Both the position numbers and the translations under genes were made by a program. DNA of 15,002 bases from an uncultured Lachnospiraceae bacterium (lineage in GTDB: Bacteria > Bacillota > Clostridia > Lachnospirales > Lachnospiraceae), in assembly GCA_947382415.1 (NCBI GenBank), contig CANCYO010000066.1, positions 1 through 15,002 of the forward strand. The letters run 5' to 3'. The notes beneath the pieces are model-generated. The model searched no databases, was not told the origin of the DNA, and saw only the letters and a list, made by a program, of their open reading frames with translations. Shown in pieces: positions 6,738-14,000 of the stretch. Position 1 is the stretch's first letter. The number at the start of each line of letters is the position of its first letter.

Positions 6738-7652
6738 ATGAACATCAACTACGAGTATTACCGCACTTTTTATTACGCCGCAAAATACAAAAACCTGACA
6801 CAGGCCGCCGATCTGCTGCACGGCAGCCAGCCCAATATTTCCCGGGCCATAAAGCTTCTGGAGCATGATCTGGGGTGTCGCCTGCTTGTCCGCTCCAACC
6901 GTGGAATCTCGCTGACACCCGAAGGCGAACGCCTCTACTCTCATGTAAAGATCGCCGTAGAACAGCTTCAGGCTGCGGAAGAAGAACTGAAAATGCTCAC
7001 CGGATTACATCAGGGAGTGATCTCCCTGGGCGCCAGCGAGACCGCGCTGCACCTTCTGCTCCTCCCCGCACTCCAGAAATTCAGAGAAACCCATCCCGAA
7101 ATCCGCATACGCATACGCAATCACCTCACATCTCAGGCAATTGAATCCGTGAGACAGGGCCTGGTCGACTTTGCAGTAGTGGCCTCCCCTGCCGATATTT
7201 CCGACTCTCTGCAGGCTACCCCTCTCACGAGTTTTCAGGATATCCTGATCGGCGGAAATGCCTTTGGCAGCCTGTCAGAAAAAACACGTTCTCTCAAAGA
7301 CATCAGCGGCTATCCGCTTGTATGCCTTGGAGAATCCACCATGAGCTACCGCTTTTACGACGAATTTTACCGGGCAAACGGCCTCAACCTGAGACCGGAA
7401 TTCGAGGCTGCCACCACCGATCAGATCCTGCCCATGGTCAAAAACAATCTGGGGCTGGGCTTCCTCCCGGAAAAACTGGCTCTGGAAGCTCTTGACACAG
7501 GAGAAATCTGCCGGATCTCTCTGCGGGAGCAGATCCCCCTCCGGGAGATCTTCCTGGTGGAAAACAGAGAACGCCCCTTGACCGTAGCAGCCGGGGCGTT
7601 AAAAAATCTGCTTGAATCCATGCAGTCTAGGGCAGCGATATCTCAAAACTGA
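6738..7652 (+). CDS. LysR-family transcriptional regulator
   Basis: A 304-residue LysR-type regulator. Residues 1-60 are the winged helix-turn-helix (YRTFYYAAKYKNLTQAADLLHGSQPNISRAIKLLEHDLGCRLLVR, with LTPEGERLY after it), followed by a linker helix and a periplasmic-binding-protein-like effector domain (about 90-300) beginning GVISLGAS. AGGAGAAGG lies just before the ATG. It diverges from the MATE efflux gene, so the likeliest target is that promoter plus its own; the effector is unknown. The last 26 bases overlap the 3' end of the convergent histidine kinase gene, leaving no room for a terminator between them. Confidence 0.92.
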   Translation: MNINYEYYRTFYYAAKYKNLTQAADLLHGSQPNISRAIKLLEHDLGCRLLVRSNRGISLTPEGERLYSHVKIAVEQLQAAEEELKMLTGLHQGVISLGASETALHLLLLPALQKFRETHPEIRIRIRNHLTSQAIESVRQGLVDFAVVASPADISDSLQATPLTSFQDILIGGNAFGSLSEKTRSLKDISGYPLVCLGESTMSYRFYDEFYRANGLNLRPEFEAATTDQILPMVKNNLGLGFLPEKLALEALDTGEICRISLREQIPLREIFLVENRERPLTVAAGALKNLLESMQSRAAISQN

Positions 7653-8922
7653 CGGATCTGCCGTCCTCGCTCTTTGCCGTGATCTTTCCGCCGTGCTGAC
7701 GGACAATAGCCTTGACGATGGAGAGGCCGATGCCGCTTCCTCCGGTACCGGAATTTCTGGAGGCATCCGGACGATAAAAACGCTCAAATAGCATATCCAG
7801 ACTGCCCGGCTCAATGCCACTCCCCTCCTCCACCGTATTCCATAAAACAAGCCTTGCTCTGCCCCCCGCAGACTTCAGGCTCAACCGGATCTCACCCGGA
7901 TCAGATGCATATTTCAGCGCATTTTCCAATAACAGCTCCACCATCTGCACAAGCTTATCCCCATCTCCCCTGCATATGACGCCCTGCTCCACCTCCAGCT
8001 TCAGACTCCTCCCCCCTGCACAGACCATAGGATCAAAGACTGCTGCCGTCTCCGCCACGATCCTGGACAGATCACATGGCACGAACACCGGTCGTTCTTC
8101 CTCCTCCAGCCCGGAGAGCTGAACCATCTGTTCCGTGAGCCTGCCCAGCCGCTTTACCTGATTGCGGATGCTTGCAGTCCACTGACTCTCCCGCCCTTCC
8201 AACTCCAAAATATCCACATTGGCAGAAATGACCGTCAGCGGCGTCTTCAATTCATGGCTGGCGTCCGTGATAAACCGCTTCTGCTTCCGATAGCTCTCCT
8301 CCACCGGTGCAAATACCCTTCCGGAAAAAACAAACACCAGCGCAAACACTGCAGACAGCCCGATCAGAGACACCCCTGCGCTGGTAAACAGCAGATTGCG
8401 AAAGGCCGCCAGATCTCTCCCGCAATCCACAAAAATGATACGTCCCTCCGCGTTCTCACCCGCCGTCTGATTCAGATAGCGATAACTCCCCACAAAACCG
8501 GACCCGCTGCGCGCTTTCCGGATCTCCTGCGCATACTGAATGGCCTCCCCGGTCTCCACCGCGGCGATCCGTCCCGTATCCACCGAAACGACCTCTCCTC
8601 TCTCATCCAAACGCACGGAGAAAAACCGTGTGTCATAAGGTGTCTCCGGCGTAAATTCCAAAAACGCATCCGGCGCGCCAAAAAACTCCTGCACGGGCCT
8701 ATGCCTGTCCTTCTCCCGGCCGCTTCCGGGCAGGCGCTCCCGCCCCGGGTAATCCTCCGGAAAACGTCCTTCATTCTCCGCCAGCATGTCCAGAATCCGG
8801 TCCGCCCGACGCACGATCCCCAGATAACTGGCCGCATTCAGGCTTCCCACGATCACCGCCAGCACCGCGAACGTGGAACACATCGCTACAATAATAAATT
8901 GTCTCCGCAGCCGCCGAATCAT
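7627..8922 (-). CDS. Two-component sensor histidine kinase
   Basis: A 431-residue membrane sensor kinase. A membrane span at about 8-30 and another at about 178-200 enclose an extracytoplasmic sensing region of about 145 residues with no domain I recognise. The dimerisation/phosphoacceptor motif ASHELKTPLT places the phosphorylated histidine at 223. The ATP-binding domain has the N box LLENALKY (Asn334), an FERFYRPDASRNS segment and the glycine motif TGGSGIGLS (about 393-401). The usual DxGxG box is replaced by EEGSGI, which is common in this Firmicutes subgroup. GGGGAG lies five bases before the ATG. The gene is 13 bases after the response regulator that it presumably phosphorylates. The signal is unknown. 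Confidence 0.93.
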   Translation of the reverse strand: MIRRLRRQFIIVAMCSTFAVLAVIVGSLNAASYLGIVRRADRILDMLAENEGRFPEDYPGRERLPGSGREKDRHRPVQEFFGAPDAFLEFTPETPYDTRFFSVRLDERGEVVSVDTGRIAAVETGEAIQYAQEIRKARSGSGFVGSYRYLNQTAGENAEGRIIFVDCGRDLAAFRNLLFTSAGVSLIGLSAVFALVFVFSGRVFAPVEESYRKQKRFITDASHELKTPLTVISANVDILELEGRESQWTASIRNQVKRLGRLTEQMVQLSGLEEEERPVFVPCDLSRIVAETAAVFDPMVCAGGRSLKLEVEQGVICRGDGDKLVQMVELLLENALKYASDPGEIRLSLKSAGGRARLVLWNTVEEGSGIEPGSLDMLFERFYRPDASRNSGTGGSGIGLSIVKAIVRQHGGKITAKSEDGRSVSFEISLP

Positions 8923-8935
8923 CCGCTCTCCCCTC

Positions 8936-9670
8936 TCACTCTTGCTCCGTCTCTGTTTCAGTCTCTTTTGCTGTCTCTGTTTCTGTCTCTGTTTCCGTCT
9001 CTTTTTGCATCAGAAGATAGCCCTGATTCCTCAGTGCCCTGATCTGCACAGACGCTTGAACAGACGCCAGCTTTTTCCTGAGATACGAAATATTCACCCA
9101 TACAATTCCCGCATCCGTATCGCTGTCATAACCCCACACACGTTCCATAAACCGCTCCACAGACAACACATGTCCGGGATTGGCCATGAGCATCTCCATC
9201 ATCTGAAACTCTTTGTTCCCCAGCCGTACACTGCCTCCGGGAGCCGCCATCTCAAAGGTGAGCCGGTCCAGCGTCAGATTCCCATAGCGCAGCAGGCTGT
9301 CCACCCCAGCAGGCTGCTGTCTGGTCATAGCCCGAATTCGCGCCAGCAACTCTCTGGTGTCAAAAGGCTTTGGCAGATAGTCATTGGCTCCGCTGTCCAG
9401 CCCCTCCACCCTGTCGTCCACACCCGATCTGGCAGTGAGTAACAGCACCGGCACGGCATTTCCTCCGCGCCGGATGCGCTTTAACACCGTCAGGCCGTCC
9501 AGCTTCGGCATCATGACGTCCATGATCACGCCGTCATACTCCTGTGCCTCCAGATAATCCAGGGCATCCTGCCCATTGTAAACCACATCCACCGAATAAT
9601 GCCCATGCTTCAAAATTACCGCCAGCGCATCCGCCAGCTCACGCTCATCCTCCGCCAGCAACAGCCTCAT
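8936..9670 (-). CDS. OmpR-family response regulator with repeat-encoded acidic tail
   Basis: A 244-residue DNA-binding response regulator. The receiver domain (1-115) has the acidic pair Glu7/Asp8, the phosphoacceptor Asp51, Thr79 and Lys101. The OmpR-type winged helix (about 125-220) ends with the usual RNQGYLL in place of the common RGVGYRL. After this the protein carries an extra tail of about 24 residues, almost only Glu and Thr, encoded by 12-base tandem repeats (8949-9008). The ATG at 9670 follows AAAGGATGG. It sits 19 bases after the P-loop gene and 13 bases before the histidine kinase gene, a likely three-gene operon. Target genes cannot be read from the sequence. Confidence 0.93.
   Translation of the reverse strand: MRLLLAEDERELADALAVILKHGHYSVDVVYNGQDALDYLEAQEYDGVIMDVMMPKLDGLTVLKRIRRGGNAVPVLLLTARSGVDDRVEGLDSGANDYLPKPFDTRELLARIRAMTRQQPAGVDSLLRYGNLTLDRLTFEMAAPGGSVRLGNKEFQMMEMLMANPGHVLSVERFMERVWGYDSDTDAGIVWVNISYLRKKLASVQASVQIRALRNQGYLLMQKETETETETETAKETETETEQE
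8949..9008. repeat. Five 12-base tandem repeats inside the response-regulator gene
   Basis: Units of exactly 12 bases, GTCTCTGTTTCA, GTCTCTTTTGCT, GTCTCTGTTTCT, GTCTCTGTTTCC and GTCTCTTTTTGC, run head to tail with no gap at 8949-9008. On the coding (minus) strand each encodes four residues of the xxET/ETET kind. Because 12 is a multiple of three, slippage would lengthen or shorten the tail without a frameshift. Confidence 0.9.
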
Positions 9671-9689
9671 AAAACCATCCTTTCACCCT

Positions 9690-10205
9690 TTAAAACTCAA
9701 TATCCTCAGGATAAAATCCATCAATCAGAAAATACTCTGTTCCATATAACCGGCACTTTTCCAAAACCTCCCTGTTATCGCGTAACAGGGACTCCATGGT
9801 ACAGTCGGAATCATCCATTCTAGCCTCCACGACATCAGCATATTTCTTAATATCCTGATAATGATACCTTATATAAGCCTCGCTCATCACCAGACAACGA
9901 TACCTGATATGCTGCCGATATTGCTGCTCAAAACTGTCTGCCCAGTCAAACGGAATATAACAGCCCTCAACGATAAGATTCTGTTTATTCTCAATAGCTG
10001 TCTTGATCATTTCTCTGACGATGGGCCAAAGATAATCTGTCAGCGCCTTCTCATCACTCACCGGTGTCAGCGCTGTGTTCTTACTGCGGATCAGACCCAT
10101 TTTCAAATGATCGATGGACAGATACGGATAACCATGTTTCTCAAGAAGCCTCTGGGCTAAAACAGTCTTCCCCGTATGTGACGCTCCTGTTATCAATAAA
10201 ACCAT
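9690..10205 (-). CDS. Small P-loop NTPase / kinase-like protein
   Basis: A 171-residue protein with an N-terminal Walker A motif GASHTGKT (residues 7-14) directly after a hydrophobic strand, as in adenylate-kinase-like and zeta-toxin-like P-loop kinases. NLIVEGCYIPFDW fits a second core strand with an acidic residue near the nucleotide site. I recognise the fold class only; the substrate is unknown. GGAGG lies six bases before the ATG. The gene is 19 bases upstream of the response-regulator gene on the same strand and probably shares its transcript. It is AT-richer than the two genes that follow. It diverges from the thiT leader, with only 26 bases to the thiT -35 box. Confidence 0.75.
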   Translation of the reverse strand: MVLLITGASHTGKTVLAQRLLEKHGYPYLSIDHLKMGLIRSKNTALTPVSDEKALTDYLWPIVREMIKTAIENKQNLIVEGCYIPFDWADSFEQQYRQHIRYRCLVMSEAYIRYHYQDIKKYADVVEARMDDSDCTMESLLRDNREVLEKCRLYGTEYFLIDGFYPEDIEF

Positions 10206-10231
10206 TCCATACCTCCGATACTATATGAATC

Positions 10232-10260
10232 TTGACAAATCCCTCCCCGTCCTATATAGT
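10232..10260 (+). promoter_or_regulatory. Promoter of the thiT riboswitch transcript
   Basis: A perfect -35 TTGACA (10232-10237) and a -10 TATAGT (10255-10260) with an ideal 17-base spacer lie just upstream of the TPP aptamer. Transcription would start near 10267, about 12 bases before stem P1. Confidence 0.8.
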
Positions 10261-10278
10261 TAAGTCTGGTAAAACAAC

Positions 10279-10379
10279 TCGCCAGGGGAGCACATCGCTG
10301 AGATTGAAGTACGCCCGCCTCAGGGCCGCGCTTCTAACCCTCACTACCTGACCCGGATAATACCGGCGTAGGGAGGCGA
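10279..10379 (+). promoter_or_regulatory. TPP (thiamine pyrophosphate) riboswitch aptamer
   Basis: The conserved thi-box is clear: GGGGAGC, then GCTGAGA (10297-10303), ACCC, ACCTGA (10346-10351), GGATAATACC (10355-10364) and GCGTAGGGA (10366-10374). P1 is formed by TCGCC (10279-10283) with GGCGA (10375-10379). The variable P3 arm is a long GC-rich hairpin bounded by GAAG and CTTC (about 10305-10335). It precedes the thiamine transporter gene thiT, as expected: thiamine pyrophosphate binding should switch thiT off. Confidence 0.95.
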
Positions 10380-10429
10380 AGGAAACATTGCATATATCCT
10401 TATGCCATGATTCCTTCCGTACCGATGCT

Positions 10430-10463
10430 GTCCCTCCTCGCGCAAACGAAGGAGGACTTTTTT
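10430..10463 (+). terminator. Terminator hairpin that also contains the thiT ribosome-binding site
   Basis: GTCCCTCCTCG (10430-10440) pairs with CGAAGGAGGAC (10447-10457), with a bulge on each side, around a six-base loop, and six Ts follow (10458-10463). The 3' arm includes AAGGAGG (10449-10455), the thiT Shine-Dalgarno sequence, and the ATG begins right after the T run. One hairpin could therefore end transcription and also hide the ribosome site. Its 5' arm can alternatively pair with the aptamer's 3' end (10366-10376). Confidence 0.75.
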
Positions 10464-11042
10464 ATGAACAACAAAACCAAAATCTTAGTGGAAGGCGCCG
10501 TCATGGTCGCCCTTGCCACGGTACTCAGTTTCATCCGGGTATTCCGGCTGCCCTGGGGCGGCTCTGTCACACTGCTCTCCATGCTTCCCATCGTGCTTTT
10601 TTCCATTCGCCGGGGTCTGGGACCCGGTCTCACCGTATCCTTTGTTTATTCCCTGATCCAATTCGCACAGAGCGTCATGGACGGCCTCTTCGGCTGGGGT
10701 CTCACCCCCGGTATGCTGTTGGCCTGCATATTTTTAGACTATATCGGCGCGTTTCTGGTGCTGGGGATCGCAGGAATCTTCCGTAAAAAAGGTCTGCCCG
10801 GCTGGATCTGCGGAATCAGCCTTGCCGTAGTCCTGCGCTTTGTCTCTCATTTCCTGAGCGGCGCCGTCATCTGGCACAGCTACGGAGAACTGTGGCAGGG
10901 ATTTTCCACCGAAAACACCTTTGTCTACAGCTTTTTATACAACGGCTGCTACATGCTGCCGGAGCTGATCTTCACGCTGGCGGGCGCCGTGGCATTACTC
11001 TCCGCCCCCCAGACAAAACGCCTGCTACTGCCGGAGGAATAG
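10464..11042 (+). CDS. thiT: Thiamine transporter S component ThiT
   Basis: Membrane thiamine-binding (S) component of an ECF transporter. The 192-residue protein has about six membrane spans and the ThiT residues known to line the binding pocket: LPWGGSVTLLSMLPI near the N-terminus, LDYIGAFLVLG in the middle, then RFVSHFLSGAVIWHSYGE and VYSFLYNGCYMLPE. ATG 10464 follows AAGGAGG by eight bases; an in-frame ATG at 10407 lies within the switch region with no ribosome site and is rejected. The TPP riboswitch upstream independently supports thiamine transport. No ECF ATPase or EcfT gene is adjacent, so it shares an energizing module encoded elsewhere, as BioY would. The gene converges with addA, eight bases apart. 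Confidence 0.95.
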   Translation: MNNKTKILVEGAVMVALATVLSFIRVFRLPWGGSVTLLSMLPIVLFSIRRGLGPGLTVSFVYSLIQFAQSVMDGLFGWGLTPGMLLACIFLDYIGAFLVLGIAGIFRKKGLPGWICGISLAVVLRFVSHFLSGAVIWHSYGELWQGFSTENTFVYSFLYNGCYMLPELIFTLAGAVALLSAPQTKRLLLPEE

Positions 11043-11060
11043 AGCCTGCTCTATTCCTCC
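11033..11060. terminator. Perfect 12-bp inverted repeat across both stop codons of thiT and addA
   Basis: GGAGGAATAGAG (11033-11044), loop CCTG, then the exact reverse complement CTCTATTCCTCC (11049-11060). The TAG stops of both convergent genes lie in the stem, so each protein ends in Glu-Glu. No T run follows on either strand, so this is not a classical intrinsic terminator, but it could block or stabilise both transcript ends. Confidence 0.6.
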
Positions 11061-14000
11061 AGATCCTTCCGGCCTTCATACCCTTCCAGATAGAAGGAAT
11101 AGAGTCCCTTCTCTTTCACCCGCTTACAGGTCAGCTTCTCCAGCGCTTCCTGATAATAGGTGAGCTGCACCTCATAGCGGTTCCACAGCTCGCCCATGCT
11201 GTCTACCACGTCCGTCTTGTAGTCCAGCAGCACGACTTCGCCGTTTTCCACCCAGAAAACGTCGATGATACCCTGAATCAGCACGGTCTCCTCTCCGGGA
11301 AATTCCCCGGAGAGCCGCTCCGCGCCGATTCCCAGCACAAAAGGCTGCTCTCTGTAAAGCGCTCCCCGAAGCTGCGCCGACCACATACGCCAGGCCGTCT
11401 CAGACCTCAAAAATCCGGCCACCTTCCGTCTGTTCACCGCGTCATAATATTCCTGAGAAAGTCGCAGCTCTGACACTTCCCCCTCCAGAAAGCGCTGCAA
11501 ATCCCGCTCCAGTATCGCCTGATCCAGAGTCTTGCAGTAATGGGCATACTCTGCCGGAGGTTCGGCAAACTGTCCTCCGAGGATTCCCTGAAAATCCAAA
11601 AGTTCCATAACCCGGTGAAACGCATTTCCCCGAACCGCTCCGCTGACCTTCTCCTGCTCCCTGCGAAACGCGGGTATGTAAGGCACGACTTCCCTCTCCT
11701 CAAACGCATGAAAAGCCGCCTCGTCCCGATCGGCCATGGCCGCGATCTTCAGCTCCGACACCGTAGTCTTCGTATAGAGCTTTTCCAGATTCCGATGCGG
11801 ATACACAAATGCAAGTCTGTCCCGCAGCCGCTGTGCCGAAGCGTCATCCGCATAATCTTTGGCATACTGCAGAGCCTCCAGACTGCCCGCCATGTCAAAC
11901 TGCTCCGCAAGCGCCCCGGCCTCCAGATCCTCCCTGCCCAGAATCCGCACCTGCAGGTCTGTTCCCGCCAAAATGGGCATCAAAAAGTCCAGATAGCTCC
12001 CCGCCTCTATATAATCGGGATAACCAAGCCTCTCGGCCGGAAACTCCATGGCCTCCTCCCACTTCTCCTGCGCATGATCCAATGAGGCGGTCAGGATCAG
12101 CTTTTCCCGGGCTCTGGTCAGGGCTACATAGAGTACGCGAAGCTCCTCCGCCAGATTCTCCTCACGCATTTTCCCCGCAATCACCTTCTGGCGCAGCGTT
12201 TTGTTGCGCACACGTTTCTCGGGCTGGACATAAGTGACGCCCACCCCCATATCCATATCCACAATCATGGCCTGACTGTAATCCCGCACGGAAAACCGTT
12301 TTGCAAGCCCCGACACAAAGGTCACCGCAAATTCCAGTCCCTTGGATTTGTGAATACTCATGATGCGCACCACATCCGCATTCTCATCCAGCAGATCCGC
12401 CTCGCCGTAATCCACGTCATATTTTTCAAGCTGCTCCATATACCGCACAAAATGAAACAGTCCAAAATAACTTGTCTTCTCAAAATCGGAAGCCTTGGTA
12501 AACAGCATCTCCACATTGGCCCTGCGCTTTCCGCCCGCGGGCAGCGCCGTCACATAATTCAGATAGTCATGATCCTCCACCAGCCGCTGCAGCAGCTCAC
12601 GGATGGGCATATAAACGGTATAACTGCGGTAACGTCTCAGCTTCTCCAGAAATTCCGCCGCTCTCTCCCGCAGCCCTGCTGCCGCTGCCGCGTCCGGCTC
12701 CGCATTTTCCCCGTCCGGTTCCACATTTCCCGTGTCAGATTCCGTATTTCCCGCGCCCGGCTCCGCATTTTCCCCCCGCTCCCAGACGCACAGCGCCTCA
12801 TAGAGAGAACGCCTGCCGCCGCCTGCCCGAAGCAGAGCGATCTCCTCCTCGGAAAATCCCCCGAATACCGATTTGAGCATCCCGTACAGCGGGATATCCT
12901 GTCTGGGATTATCCAGCACCCGCAGTACCTGCAGAAGTTCCTGCACCTCGGTAGCGGCAAAATATCCTGTCTTGGCAGTGATATAGACCGGGATGCCCTG
13001 CTGTTCCAGCACTGCCCGGAATTCCTCGTCCCAACCCTGGGTAGCCCGTAGCAAGATCACCATGTCCGAATAACGCACCGGCCGAAGTTTTCCGCTCTCT
13101 TTGTCCAGCACCTGAAAACTCCGGCGCAGCTCCCTGATGCGCATTGCCACGGCAAGGGCCTCCGCCTGTCTGGCATTCAGCTCCTCCCCCCGGCCCGGTT
13201 TCTCCACCATCAGGAATTCGCTCTGATTGTCCCGTGCTTCGGGGTATTCCGCCCCCGCATACAACGCCGCCCGATCATCATAATCAATACCTCCGATCCT
13301 GCGGCTCATCAGTCTGCCAAACACAGAGTTCACCGTGTCCACCACCTGCGGACGGCTCCTGAAATTCCGGCTCAGGTCGATACGGCAGCGGTCAGTTCCA
13401 TTCTCCTCATAGCGATCATATTTTTCCAGAAAAAGCTCCGGTCTCGCCAGACGAAAGCGGTAGATACTCTGCTTGACATCTCCCACCATAAAGCGGTTAA
13501 AGCGGCCCTGCGCCTCCCCGGACACGGCTTTCAGCAGATACTCCTGCACCAGATTGCTGTCCTGATACTCGTCTATGAGAATTTCGTGAAAATACTGAGC
13601 GTACTCTCTGGCCACTCTGCCGGGCCTGACCTCTTCCCCGTCCCGCTCCAGCAAAATCTCCAGCGCATAATGCTCCATGTCCGAGAAATCAATGATCTTG
13701 CGCTCCAGCTTACATTGCCGCATCCTCCGGTCAAACTCCAGAGTCAGATCCACCAGCGTATTGACCGCCGCCTCACAGGCCATGGACTGAGCAGCCGCAA
13801 GCTCCGCGGGCGTCTGAAAAAATACCGCTCCCATATCCTGCAGGATATCTTTTACCTGTGTCCGAAGGGCTTTTGCCCGCTCCCGCTTTGCGGGCGAAAC
13901 GCTCTCATCCTTCTTCACGGGCAGCCTGCCAAAAATCAGGTTCGGTATACGCGCGCTGTACTCTGCAAGAGAATCCCGCCCGCGCAGTGACTCCAGCTCC

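Noticed and set aside
8949..9008. CRISPR-like array
   Set aside because: The units are only 12 bases, have no spacers and are in frame within a coding region.
8254..9042. Long plus-strand open frame opposite the two-component genes
   Set aside because: Low-complexity, histidine/proline/leucine-rich translation of the antisense strand; the minus-strand genes are certain.
10407..10463. Upstream in-frame ATG that would extend ThiT by 19 residues
   Set aside because: It has no ribosome site, lies in the riboswitch expression platform, and the strong site at 10449 serves ATG 10464.
11540..12237. Long open frames on the plus strand opposite addA
   Set aside because: They are antisense shadows of the GC-rich addA gene, with no ribosome sites or recognisable protein features.
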